A model generated the notes under the pieces. It saw nothing but the letters and a program-made list of their open reading frames with translations. It had not been told where the DNA came from and ran no database searches. This document shows positions 1 through 11,602 of a stretch of DNA of 64,000 bases, piece by piece (position 1 is the stretch's first letter; each line of letters opens with the position of its first letter). Source of the DNA: Nymphaea colorata (lineage: Eukaryota; Streptophyta; Magnoliopsida; Nymphaeales; Nymphaeaceae); NCBI RefSeq assembly GCF_008831285.2, contig NC_045147.1:3434001-3498000 (forward strand), written 5' to 3'. The position numbers and the translations under genes were made by a program.

Positions 1-119
1 ATCGGGGGAAACTTTCAGAATTTTTGGACTTATTTTCATATGTGGTTTTCAAAAAAATTTCAAAAACTGGTTTCCATGGTTATCTATTTTCAGGTCTCTT
101 TGAGAAAAGTTCATGTCTT

Positions 120-610
120 AGGATTTAGGGGAAATTTTGAGTTCCATGAAAAGGCTATTCCTTCTCTAACAACTTAGCTTTCAGACAAGCCCTATTTTGG
201 TGAATGTGGACATCATTTGCCCTTCTAAATTTTCTATTTCCTAAAACCTAGCCAGAGCTAGAGCATTTCTATACTATATATAATAGCGGCATTTTAGTAA
301 TTTGTTTAGTTTATTTCTTTATTTTCTTTTGTCAATTACACTAGGTTCATTTTTTTTTTGTCTCTTAGTTGTAATTTGTTTCAATTTTAGATTTTGACTT
401 ATTTTTCCTTGTTTTAGGTGCCTATTTTGGGACTCCTCAAGGATTCATAACTACATTGAAGATATAAATTGCAGATCTTGCTAGAGTCCTTGAGCAATTA
501 GGAAAGATTTGTTTCTTGGACTGGATTGCTGTCTTTGTGTGACTGCAATATCTTTTGTTTGAGTAACAAAGAGTATTTTATTCATTTTTTATTTGGATCT
601 AATCAGGCAC
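120..610. repeat. Degenerate dispersed repeat, also at 47740-48190
   Basis: This segment aligns in the same orientation with 47740-48190. Shared blocks include 'caagccctattttg', a run around 'gacttattttt', 'ttcat...tacattgaag' and 'tttgtttgagtaa'. The 47740-48190 copy lies just beyond the hAT/ZMYM1-like pseudogene, so it may be flanking or untranslated sequence of that element. No open reading frame is shared. Bases 1-119 show nothing recognisable. Confidence 0.5.
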
Positions 611-689
611 ATTACTGTCATGGAGATCAAGAATTTTAAGTGCTATTTGATTTCCACTTGTACTTCATCAAAAACATCTTTTAAAAATA

Positions 690-930
690 CTTGACGACAA
701 ATCTCACAGAAATTTGATCATCAAAAGTATCCTTGAGATAAGAAAGAGTTTTTTTAAGTAGTGTCCAACCACTGGGTCCTCTATGTATTGGCACACGCTA
801 TTTACAGCAACTGCGATGTCATGTCTAACGATAGTAGCATATTGTAAGGCTCCAATAAATCTTCTATATGATATGGAGTCATTTAAACCAGTCTAATGCT
901 TTTTTAAAGCTGGACATGAAGCCATGAGAT
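690..930 (-). pseudogene. Copia RNase H-domain relic
   Basis: The reverse complement reads YRRFIGALQYATIVRHDIAV followed by VNSVCQYIEDP, with no stop in that stretch. This is the conserved copia segment between reverse transcriptase and RNase H (family consensus Y(R)x(L/F)(V/I)GALQY...RPDI..AVN). No other domain or LTR survives around it. It is an old solo pol fragment and differs in sequence from the three larger copia elements in this window. Confidence 0.75.
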
Positions 931-3868
931 AGAGATTGCCATTACATCTTTTGGACCTGCCCTCATTAGACATTTGATAATGTATTTTTTCTGTTATGAC
1001 CAAATATTTTTCTAATAAGACGACTTCAAAACCAAGAAAATAATGAAATTATGGTAGATCTTTGACAGAAATCTCCATGCTGATTGAAGTTTTCAAATGG
1101 ACAGTTGACAGAAAAACGGCGAAATGAAGGTGTGAACTAACAAGGCAACATACATAATCCAAACTTGATTTGAGTTGATAGCACTACCAATATGAGAGAA
1201 GATGGTCCCAATTGTGGCCTATTGGGAAACAGATTGGGCCTTTTAAGTTCTTTGCTCCATCCTTAAACTTTGTGCAACCAGTATTTCTTGTATAGCTATT
1301 CTCAACTATATTCAAAAGATCTTGTGACAAAAAAAAAAAAACTCATTTTGTGCTTCCGGATTCATAATTGTATCCATTAAAAATAGGCACCAATGCTTGG
1401 AAAAGGTCAAAATTATCTCAGGAATTTGTCAAATGGTTTAGTTATGCATAGAAATGTTTAACTTGCACACTTAATTCTTCAGCCTTCACAAACAATCACC
1501 ACCTTACACAACAATGCTCAGGTTCAATCAAAACCTAAGCTCTGAAACCACCATTAGCAACAGAAAACAAACAGCAGCCAACTTGCAAGTCTAAGATGAA
1601 GTCTCCTGCCATTCCTCTTCTTGTTTAGGCAAATTACAAATAGAAGTGGAAAACATAATAGAAAAAACATGAAAGATACAAATGGGTAACACAAAAAATC
1701 AAATGGAGGATAGAGTTTACGGCACAAACACTTTCAATTCTGATATATTTTGGTAGAGTAGGAGGAGTGTTTCAATATTCCACCGCTCAGCAAAAGACCG
1801 ACGTCCACCCTTCTCCCCCATCCCTCACAGTTTTAGCCATACTTTTTAGTATCTGAGGTGCTGCCTTTGATATGCTTAACTTGCACATCAATGGCCTTAC
1901 ACGGAGGTTGACCCTCTGTATATTCGAACTGGGGACTGAGTACGCATCTACCTGCCCCTGACTCAAGCTATTGCATCAACCTCTTGGAGTTATGAGTGCT
2001 GCTGCCTCTAGTATTTTGCTTGCAGCTCAGGTGAGTTGATTAAAAGGTGATGAAGTGAGGTTAGGTGAGTCCATCGTCAGGCAAGGCGTGGGCCTGACAG
2101 CATTGATTCATTGAAGATTAAGTTTCACTGTTAAAATTGTCAAGTGTAAACTATTAATAAAAATAATGAAAATTTTGAAAAAAGACAATTAAATAATAAA
2201 TATATCAATAAAGAACAATCTTAAAAAGCACATTTAATTAGTGTAATCATCTTTTGCCAAGAAACTGAGCAGCAAGAACAGTATTATATTTTCATTCAAA
2301 ATCTTGTCCAATTATAAGTTAGTTTGCTCGATTCTCGTGCGGTTCTAGAATAATTTAAAACTCTTTTCTAAAATGATTAAAAGCACAGATCCCAACTACA
2401 TAGAGCCCAGCAAACAAGCATTATGCATTGAAAAGCAAGACTTGCTGCTGGAAAAGGGAAGAACACTGCCAAGTGCCAGCAGGGATATCTGATTCAAACA
2501 CGATCAAATGCATGTGGATCAGTTTGTATCCATTTTTTTTTATAGAAAATCAACATAAGCATGATGCTACGATGATTCGGCAGCCTTGCCCTGATTCTTT
2601 GAGTCTTAAAACTGACACTTACGACTGTCTATTTGGTTCTCTTGTGGTCTACATCTTTCTTACCATGGGCTGGCATAACAATACAAGCTGGAGGTTGGTA
2701 GCAGTCAGTCTTAATTCTGAGTATCAGGGGCATCAGCTTCCTTTGCTAATACAAACGGAGGTCACTGATACACAAACTGAAGTACAGTGGGAGCGGTGCC
2801 TCGAGGCCTCGCAAGTATGCCTTATACTTTAACAAACCATTTAACAATAATAACACATTGTTATTGTCTCGTTAATGTGTCTCAAAAAATAAGAAAAATT
2901 CATTGAATATTGTAACAAGTGTTCGTTGAATCTGCTCTATTTTTGTGATTTTTATATATATAAGACAGTAACAATGTATTACTGATCAGACAAAGGATTG
3001 GGTAAAACCTAATTCGGCTCTTTGGGGCTGTTTGTTATTCTTTCATGAATCTTGATTCATGGAACACTAGAATAAGTCCTCCATGAATCTACCCTAATGT
3101 ATAGGTAAAATTCATGGAATACTTTGACAAGTCAATCTACCTTTATCTAAAGGCAAATTCATGGAATAGTAACAAATTGTTCTTATTATCAAACATTTTA
3201 ATAACATGGTTCCTGGCATTAAAGCGGAGGTCTAAAATGCGACTTGACTTGAATGGAGTGGAGGGCCTACCTTGAGGTCATTTTCCTCTCTTTAAAATTG
3301 TATAGGGCTGCATAGGCAACAGAGGATATATGCAGATTAGTTAGATTAGTTCGATACAAAGTGGAACCTTCAAAATGCTACTTGGCAACGAATCCTCCTC
3401 TTTATAGTGAGAGAGGCGTCATACTTGGGAACAAACACCACGTGGACGACATCTACTGGGAACGTATTTTCCATGCTGTGAAAATCTATGAAGCTTGTAA
3501 AAGTCGGGAAATTTCTGAAACTAATAAAATTAATGAAACTTGTGAAATTCATGAAATTTGGGAAGTGTATAAAATTTTAGAACATTGTTCACCACAACAC
3601 CTTTGTCAATAACTTTCATTTAATTTCTTCTTTCATTATGTCAACTAGAAACAAACACATAAAGATCACATTATAGTGACCATGACACTTTGACCAATTT
3701 GTGGCAGCCGTGATCTCCAAAAAGATGTAAAGCAAAGAGGAAAAGAAATTTTGTGGGATTTCGTCCACATTACTGCCAAATGTTAGGTAGAAAGAGAAGC
3801 TTTTGGCTTTTGGCAACAAGAAAGAACATCTGAAACTCGTCCTTCTATAACGGACGGCCAGGATGGTG
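931..3868. other. Duplicated flank of CXE1, no gene seen
   Basis: From about 1140 this AT-rich stretch aligns patchily with 8030-9005 and then 31577-33780, the corresponding side of CXE2. Examples are the 'ccaaaagatcttgtgacaaa' type block at 1315 and 8160, and 'aaaaggtgatg(a/g)ag(t/c)gaggttaggtg' at 2042 and 31669. Homology is broken by many indels. A reading frame of 134 codons at 2428-2832 is not conserved in the other copy, so I do not call it a gene. Around 3480-3600 there are short degenerate repeats of a gaaattxxtgaaact type. Confidence 0.6.
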
Positions 3869-4818
3869 TCACTCACTGTTGATGAACGAAGCAAATCGCT
3901 TGAGCAGCAACTTTGCCTTCTCATCCTCTGGCCTGAACAGATGAAAAACGTGTTCCTCCCCTTCCACCTCCTCCACCTCCGCCTCCCCCTTCCAACCGCT
4001 AGCAGTCAAGGCTTCATAGAACCACCGGCCGCAGCCCTGCATGGAGTCCTTTCCAGCAATGGCTACCAACACGCGCCTGCATCCCAGCCCAGAGAGGGAC
4101 GGCGAGCCAACCGCTAGCGGATTCATAATGGGGTCGTCGACTCCAGGTCTGGCAGGGCACGCCAACTTCCATATCAACTCTACACGTGCTGCCAAGTCCG
4201 GCAACTCACCGTCGAGGAGAGTCGACGACCAGAAGGGTCCCCAGGATCTTCACCGGGTCTTCGACTGGCGGACCCGATCCATGAACTGCAGATGCGCCGC
4301 CTGCTCTCATGGCTACATGGTGGACGAGGTTGGCACCGACGCTGTTGCCGGCGACCACGATGTGGCTGAGGTCGGCATGATTGGTTATCCATGGCTCGGT
4401 GCCTGGTCTAGTCTGGCGTGCCACCCACTGGAAGGCTGCCCAGCAGTCGTGCTGGCAAGTTGGGGCGTGATGTTCCGGGGCAAGGCGGTACTCGATGGAG
4501 ACGGCGATGGCCCTCGACTCGGCGACGAGGGAGTCGAGGTAGTTGTGGTAGAGAGGGGAAAAGGCAGACCTGCTGAAGAAGCCACCACCATGGAAGTAGA
4601 GGCCGGCAATGATGGTTGTCAGAAAGTGGGGGGAGGTAGAGGTGGGCGGAGAGGCCAGTCTCAGGGTCGATGAGGACATCCTTGGAGGAGACACTGGTGG
4701 TATGATGGTCGGTGGAGGGAGGGACCCTCTCGTTGCCCTTCAGCCTCTCTACCTGGCTGTCCTTATGGAGCCGAATGAATCCAGGGACTTCGCCTATCAA
4801 CTCTGCGGAGGAATCCAT
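3869..4818 (-). pseudogene. CXE1: plant carboxylesterase pseudogene
   Basis: Intronless alpha/beta-hydrolase of the plant CXE class (relatives are GID1-like receptors and 2-hydroxyisoflavanone dehydratases), clearly paralogous to CXE2. Translation starts at ATG 4818 (MDSSAELIGEVPGFIRLHKD) and runs in frame to about 4605, where an 8-bp deletion relative to CXE2 shifts the frame just before the HGGG oxyanion motif. The second frame carries YFHGGGF and the nucleophile elbow. That elbow reads GNSVG where CXE2 has GDSAG, so the serine is kept and the Asp replaced. A second lesion near 4206 removes the VHPYFWSS region and shifts the frame again. The third frame (to 3869) keeps the GKD and EEHVFHL motifs. 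Two frameshifts make a working protein impossible. Its neighbour CXE2 is intact. Confidence 0.9.
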
Positions 4819-4956
4819 GCTTTAGAGAGAGAGTGTGTGTGTGCGCGCCTAGTGTGTAGCCTTTCTCCTTACCATAAATGGGTACTTTTTCAGTTTCCTA
4901 TTTTCATTTTTTTTCTAGGTGTCCATGTTGAGATGCTTTTATTATTTATTTGTAAT

Positions 4957-6697
4957 TAGGCCTTGGCGCTGGCCCAGCTGCAGCTGGGGCTGGGCCTATC
5001 TTTTACCTTATCGCTTTATGCCCGTCCCGGCCCGACATCATAACGGGTCGGGGCCTAACCTACTTGACTCGTTGGGGCCCGTTAGCTATGATTCAAGTTT
5101 TGAGTTTTTATGTTTTTAACATTTTACGAAAGGCATTTGGGTTTTCGAGTTTCGACTTTTCCTTTTACATTGGAAAGAGAAAGATTTGTACATGTTGAGC
5201 CACTGCCACCGTTGCCGCACCACTGGTCCACCACCGCCACCATCGCCCTCCGGTGCACCTCATGGCAGGACTAACAAGTGCTGGGGTTCGATCGTCAGTT
5301 GTCACCGAGTCTGTTTCCCCTCCAGTGGTTCTGGTAGGAGGCTATTGATTTTCATCTTCACAGTGAGCAGGTATACAAGTGATTTCCTTTGATTTTGAAT
5401 TCTTAAAGTTGGTGGTTTAAATTGAGAAGTTCCATTCAATTGGCTCTGTTCTTTTTCTTGATAGATCAGATTTTTGTCTGCTCTGTTTGGTTTTCCCACA
5501 CACGTTTAGCAATTCTTGAAATATCACCAGACTTGATTATTGTGTCTATCTCCTCTTGTTTGCTGCATTACCTTCTCTTGATGTTAGTTAGCATCACACA
5601 CAAACGCAACTCTTGATCTATCTTGCCTAAATGTGGACTACAGCTCTGTTTTTGGCTAACTATTAAAAGAATATGTTTAAGCATCTATATTTTCCATCTC
5701 GATATTGTAAAACAAATGATAGTACGCGATAGAGTTATATCTCTGTTTATATTGCTTAGTCTAGTTCAAATAGTTGTTTTTTCTATCCCCCTGTTTGATC
5801 TTTAGTTCTTGGGTGCATTTCGATGGAAAAAGAAGAGGGGGTCAAACAATTTGCAGATATAAAACGCACATTGAAAAACTTAGTGGAGAGTTCTCTGGTT
5901 ATAAAAACGTGATGCTTTTTACTGGAGCTAGTTGCTTGCTCTCTCTCTCCACATTTACATGTATGCTTACAAACAAGCACCTGTCAATTTTTATTAACAT
6001 TTTTTATGTTAAATTACAAATGGACATTTCAAGGTTGCTGATAGACAGACTCAGAAGATGTTTACTTTGGTTTTCGAACTTTCTTTTTAGTTAAGAGTGA
6101 TGGCTAATCAATCAATGATAATCATGATGGCGGTACTGGCTTTAGATGTTTCTTGGTGGCTGCTGGTGCTACAGTTTGATTGTATAATTTAGAATGGCTG
6201 AAGTTGAATTTGCTTGTTGTGGCTGAAGTTGAGTTCAAGCTGCATTGACCTGTGACCATCATATTTTTCTTTTTAATGTTCTTTTGATGCAGACGTCACT
6301 CTCTTGAGTAATGTTAGATCAAATATTACATCCACTGATTTGATCAAGACTCCTCAAAAGTGAGGCTCAAATGAAATTTAAAAATGAAAAGACAGGACAA
6401 AGTGTGCGAGAAAATGGTTCTTTCAAAAGAGGTTCAACATTTAAAATTACATATGCACATGAGATTAAAAACAGCGTCGAACCGGCCTGGCTCGACCCGG
6501 CCAAGTCCGGTAGTAAAAAAACGAGCCAGGCCGAGCCTCAAATGTGGTTGAGTATCCCCGGTACCCGACCCGGCCTGGCCTCTTAATAGTCGGGCGAGTA
6601 GCAAGCCGACCCGATCCAACTTTGGGTCGTTAACAACATTCATTAAACGGGTCGGGCCAGCCCGGCCCGGCCCGGCCCAATGCCCAGGCCTATTGTA
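4957..6697. mobile_element. Non-autonomous TIR element (hAT-like candidate) beside CXE1
   Basis: The left edge reads TAGGCCTTGGCGCTGGCCC, and the reverse complement of the right edge reads TAGGCCTGGGCATTGGGCC. The GC-rich ends (4957-5080 and 6470-6697, rich in CCGGCCC) are imperfect inverted repeats. Flanking bases are tttgtaat on the left and ttgtagtg on the right, a possible decayed 8-bp target duplication as expected for hAT. The matching flank of CXE2 (about 34935) runs through without this 1.74-kb piece, which supports an insertion here. The interior encodes nothing recognisable. Assignment to hAT is inference. Confidence 0.5.
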
Positions 6698-7872
6698 GTG
6701 CCCCATACTCTTGGCTAGGATTTTAAGAGATTGTTTGGCAATAATAATTTATTGTTGATGCCTTCTAAACATTTTTCAAAAAAAAAAGTACATTCCTGAA
6801 ATATTTCAATATTTGTTTCATAAATGCACTCTACTTTTTTAGATAGATTCATAGATCATATACATTATCTTTTGCTGCTAAACACCTCATAAAGAGTTTT
6901 TCTCTTTTGGCTTTGAGAATCATAACGTATATGAAAGTTTTAGTTATCAATTTGATTTATATAAGTGGTATTCATCTAAACTACAAATTAGACCGTGAGT
7001 GCAAGGATAGTCAGCAGTCAATCAAAGTCCTCGTGATTGTTGACTGGTTGTCTGGTTCTCCACTTGTTCAATTTGAAGCTTTTGAAAGATTATTTTGAAC
7101 TATTATAAAATGTGGCGATGAACGTTATTTGAAATCTATAATTGAAAGTAATTTCTAGGGATCTAATCTTAGTTCATAGAACACTAGCACATCATAACTT
7201 GCAAAAAAAAAAACAAAGAATCAGTGTCATTTGATCGTCCGGTCTTGGATCCTTGTAGCTTTCCATTTTCTTGTTTTAAATCAGGAATCACACGTGTACG
7301 GCTATTTTCAGATCAAATAGTTTGCTTTTGAACAGTTGAACAATTTCTTTTCTACAATTATTTTGACTTTCGTCCTTTTCTTCTGTCAAATTTGGAGGCT
7401 GAGACATTACTTCGACTGTTGGGACAATTCAATATAATTTTTTTAAAAAGTTCAGTTTACATGATCGTGAATATTATATCAATTTATGTCTATACTCGTA
7501 CTTAAGTTAATAAAGGGTATTGCCGTCTTCCTTATTAATTTGACTACTTTCAAATCTAACTTAAGCATACTTAAGTGGCCCGTTGGCAATAGTAAGACAT
7601 CGTTATTGGCTTAAGAATATATTTAAAAAAATGAAGTAGATTCATGAAGCATTATAACTGTTTTATTTTTTAGAATAGATTCATGGGACCCTAATAATCT
7701 GCTATTATTATCAAATGACTTAAAGGTTTTTTTGTTTGACTCAAATTTAAAATCAGAGTTAATTTGAGATCATTAAGGATTTGAGGTCAGACTCTCATTG
7801 TCTAACATCAAATCTAAAGTTTTTGCCATACAGGGAGAATCCAACATCAAGTATCATAGTGAAAGATGGTTT
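6698..7872. other. Duplicated 5' flank of CXE1, no gene seen
   Basis: This aligns with 34985-36000, the corresponding flank of CXE2. One conserved block is 'ggatctaatcttagttcata' at 7159 and 35318; another is 'ggaggctgagacattacttc' at 7395 and 35600. A related block also occurs at about 52660. It is AT-rich with no plausible coding frame. Confidence 0.6.
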
Positions 7873-8028
7873 TACCTTTTATGGCCGTTACCTTTTTACC
7901 ACAACAATATTCTTACTTTAGAATAATCCAAGCTTCATTTAATGTGATAGTACCTTTTATGGTCGTTACCTTTTTACCACAGCAATATTCTTACTTGAGA
8001 ATAATCGAAGCTTCATTTAATGTGATAG
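7873..8028. repeat. 78-bp direct tandem duplication
   Basis: Bases 7873-7950 and 7951-8028 are near-identical copies beginning taccttttatgg(c/t)cgttacc and ending aatgtgatag. They differ at only a few positions, so this is a recent local duplication. Confidence 0.85.
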
Positions 8029-9005
8029 CACGATCAATATAAAAAAAGATAATCCCAATTATGGCCTATTGAAAAACAGACCGGGCCTTCAATTTCTTGC
8101 TCCATTGTCCTTCAAGTATGAGCAACCAGCATTTCCTATGCAGTTTTTCTCAATTAAATCCAAAAGATCTTGTGACAAAAAAAAAATCCTCATTTTATGC
8201 ACCCAAACTCATTATTATTGCCATTAAAAATAGGTATCAATGATTGGAAAAATCAAAATTGCCATGTCCATTTGCCATAGTAAAAGAAGTGCTCTCAAGA
8301 ATTTTGTCAAATGGTTTATGCATAGACATGTTTAACTTGCGCACTTAATTTTTCAGCCTTCACCAACAATCACGACCTTACACAACAACGCTCAGGTTCA
8401 CTCAAACCTAAGCTCTAAGACCACTATTTGCAACAAAATGCGAGTCTAAGATGGAGTCTCATGCAATTCCTCTTTTTTATTTGTGCAAATTGCAGATAGT
8501 AAGAAAACAGCAGCCAACTTGCGGGAACACAAAGAATCAATTGGAGAATAGAGTTTGCGGCACAAATATTTTCAATTGCTTACACAATAGGTAGTACTGT
8601 TCTATTTTATGTACACAACAATCAATTAACTTGCGATCAATAACCCCCTTTTGGCAGCATAAGAGGGTTGACCCCCTTACACTCGAATTGCGGAATGGCT
8701 GCGCACCTACCTCCTCTTAGGTATAGAGTCAGAAACTTTTCATGGGGCAGCCAAATTAAAGTTTCTAAATTTTGACAATGACAAAAATATTTATTTTTTA
8801 AAATTTTATATAAAACAAGTGAATTTTTTTAAAAATTTACATGTAAATTTTTTTTTTTAAATTTTGAGACATTGGCTCTGCCAACACCAAACCCCAAACC
8901 ATTACATCAACCCCATCGGAGCTATGACTGCTGTTGTCTCTAGCATCGTGAGATGATCACCAGATTCACCACAAGTGCGGATGCACTAGAATGATGTGTT
9001 GGATC
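8029..9005. other. Duplicated flank of CXE2, left part; ends in Copia-1 target site
   Basis: Homologous to about 1140-2000 (far side of CXE1). It is interrupted at 9005 by Copia-1 and resumes at 31577. The last five bases, GGATC (9001-9005), are repeated at 31572-31576 as the target-site duplication. No gene is seen. Confidence 0.7.
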
Positions 9006-9411
9006 TGTTGGAGCTTTGCGAGGAATCTAGATAGCACACAAACGAAATATGCAGAAATCGAAAGAGACATTCATGATTCATATGTTTCATATAGGGCGGA
9101 AGAAGAACCTGTAGAGGCGACCGCCGACTAAATGTCGGCGGTTGTGGGAAGAACGGCTACAGTCCCCATAGAGTCGTTCCCCAGCAGAGGTAGCGGCGGC
9201 GGCGGCGGCGGCAATGGGTTTCTCTCCTCAGCCATAGCAGCCCAGTGATGAGGACAGGCAATTCACGTATGGCTAAGGAGACCGATTACCCAGACGGTAA
9301 AAAACTGAATGTGTCTCACACCATCACAAGACACGAGTATTTATACTTAGGGTCCCAAACGGATATGGACCCGTATCGACGCAGGACTATCCAGATGGGG
9401 AAATCCCAACA
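9006..9411 (-). repeat. Copia-1 3' LTR
   Basis: 406-bp LTR, TG...CA on both strands. It contains a GCGGCGGCGG triplet run at 9190-9212 that is shorter in the other LTR. On the minus strand it is preceded by a purine tract. Confidence 0.92.
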
Positions 9412-9423
9412 ATCTCCCACTAG
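9412..9423 (-). promoter_or_regulatory. Copia-1 polypurine tract
   Basis: On the minus strand the bases AGTGGGAGAT directly abut the 3' LTR start TGTTGG. This is the usual copia plus-strand primer position and sequence type. Confidence 0.75.
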
Positions 9424-9579
9424 TCCAAGTCGATATCGAGGGTAAACAAAATGAATGGACTAGCCTTAAAATTCATTCCAAGGTCCCACCTTGTTGTCTT
9501 ACAAAACTTCTCAACAAACAAATGAGAATACAAAATAAATAGACAACAAACTTAATAAGAATCAACAAACTGTATGTGA

Positions 9580-10359
9580 TCACATTGAACTACACAAACC
9601 CATCTTCTTAACATGTTCAAAGAACATACTAGATGCTAGCGCTTTAGTAAGAGGATGTGCAACCATATTTGTAGTTCCAATGTGTTGAATACACACTAGT
9701 TGATTCTCTGTCCTTTCCTTAACAACAAAATACTTAAGTTCCATATGCTTACAAGAAATAGAACTTTTGTTGTTGTTGGAAAAAGACACTGCAGCTTCAT
9801 TATCACAGTGAACCTTAAGTGGTCTATCAATGGATTCCACTATCTTGAGCTGTGAAATGAAGTTCTTTATCCAAGTTGCCTGTGATGTAGTCTCATATAA
9901 TGCAATGAATTCTGCTTCCATGGTGTGAGCAGCAGTCACAGTCTACTTTTTGCTCCCCCATGAGATGGCACCTCCTGATAGAAAGAAAACCAAACCAGTA
10001 GTAGACTTTCTACTATCGGTACATCCTCCAAGATCGGCATCAGAATAGCCAATCACTTTTAAATGGTCCACCTTGCGATATGTCAACATGTAATCTTTTG
10101 TCCCTTGCAAGTACCGCATGACTCTATTTACGACCTTCCAATGTGCCATGCCTGGATTAGATTGAAATCTACCAAGCATGCCAACAACAAAGGAAATGTC
10201 AGGCCTAGTACAAATCGGCGCATACTGCAAGCTGCCAACCGCAGATGCATATGGAATGTTGATCATTTGTGCCTTTTCAAATTCGTCCTTTGGACAATCA
10301 TTTAGGCTCAATTTATCCCCTTTAGCTATGGGTACCGAAATAGGAGAACAATTCTCCAT
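9580..10359 (-). pseudogene. Copia-1 RNase H domain
   Basis: Removes the RNA strand during reverse transcription of the element. The frame reads YASAVGSLQYAPICTRPDIS, then the strand and helix motifs GYSDADLGGC...KSTTGLVFFLSGGAISW. It is cut by an in-frame TAG at 9945-9943 where the family usually has Gln after SKK. It resumes with MEAEFIAL, HCDNEAAV and ends VKKMGLCSSM at 9580. Catalytic acidic residues are still visible (D in YSDAD, E in EAEF, D in CDN). A frame change separates it from the RT segment upstream. Confidence 0.9.
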
Positions 10360-11099
10360 CCCATATCTTTTAAGAACTTTATTGATGTATGCTGATTGGG
10401 ATAGACTTAAAACACATTTAGATCTGTCTCGACGAATCTCAATGCCGAGAACAAATGAGCCTCACCCATGTCCTTCATCTCAAAATGAGATGCGAGAAAA
10501 TGTTTGGTTTCTGTTAGCAATTGAAGATCATTTGAAGCAAGCAAAATGTCATCCACATATAAAGTCAAAATTATGAACTTACTCCCACATGTCTTAAGAT
10601 ACACACATCGATCAATGATGTTTTCTGTAAACCCAAAAGTCGTAATGACTTCGAAAAACTTAATGTACCATTGACGTGAGGCCTGTTTAAGTCCATAAAT
10701 CGCTTTATTAAGCTTGCAAACCAAATGATCTTTACCACTCTCAGAAAACCCTTGAGGTTGATCCATATATACCTCTTCATCCAATTCACCATTCAAGAAA
10801 GCCGTTTTCACATCCATCTGATGTAGCTCTAAGTCAAAATGAGCTAAAAGTGCAAGGACAATCCTCATTGACTCTTTAGCAGAGACAGGTGAATATGTCT
10901 CATTATAGTCAATGCCCTCCATTTGTGTGAATCCTTTAGCAACCAATCTTGCCTTGTATCTCTCTATGTTGCCTTTAGAATCCCTCTTGGTCTTATAGAC
11001 TCATTTACATCCTACGGGTTTTACTCCTTCAGGCAACGACACAAGCCTCAACGTCTGGTTTTTAGCCATAGAGTCAAGCTCTTCTTTTATGGCATTAAT
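10360..11099 (-). pseudogene. Copia-1 reverse transcriptase domain
   Basis: Copies element RNA into DNA. The frame contains YKARLVAKGFTQMEGIDY, QMDVKTAFLNGEL, LNKAIYGLKQASRQW and the catalytic box LYVDDILLASND, all diagnostic for copia RT. An in-frame TGA at 11003-11001 replaces the usual Trp of the GCKWV motif, and a frameshift near 10455 separates the VLGIEI-type region and the link to RNase H. Otherwise the domain is full length. Confidence 0.92.
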
Positions 11100-11504
11100 C
11101 TAGTGCCTATATTGTTTACTTTCAACGGCTTCAATGAATGTGAAAGGATCATCATCAACATTTATGAAATCACTAGGCTCTTGTAGGTATACCACATAGT
11201 CTGATGATATGGCAGATCTCCTGGCCCTTGTAGATCTACGAACAGGTAATTGATCATTTTCAATTTGTTTGTCTATGTCCTGTTCGTGTTCATCAGTATG
11301 ATCTACACTTAATTCATCTGGATCTGATGCATTGCCTGTATGATTTGCATTCATGTCATCCTGGGAGACAACATAATCATACACATTTATATTCTCTTTA
11401 TGAGGTCTACTTTCAGTATCCTGTATTTCCTCAAAATTGAGGTTTTGTAATGCATCTAACCCAAATGAGCCATCTTCCAGGAACTTAGCCTTATCTGTTT
11501 CCAC
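11100..11504 (-). pseudogene. Copia-1 integrase C-terminal / linker region
   Basis: Low-complexity acidic frame that carries the RRSTRARR motif typical of the linker between copia integrase and RT. It continues from the integrase frame after a frameshift between 11505 and 11680 and ends in a stop at 11100. It has no independent function. Confidence 0.75.
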
Positions 11505-11602
11505 AATATGTGGTGTATGAGATGGACAATAAAACCTATAGCCTTTCGATCTTTATGGATAACCAATAAAGAAACCACTGGTTGTTCTAGGATCAAAGGC
11601 TT

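Noticed and set aside
2428-2832. 134-codon frame with several Cys/Trp
   Set aside because: Starts at a non-ATG codon and is not preserved in the homologous flank at 32400-32600.
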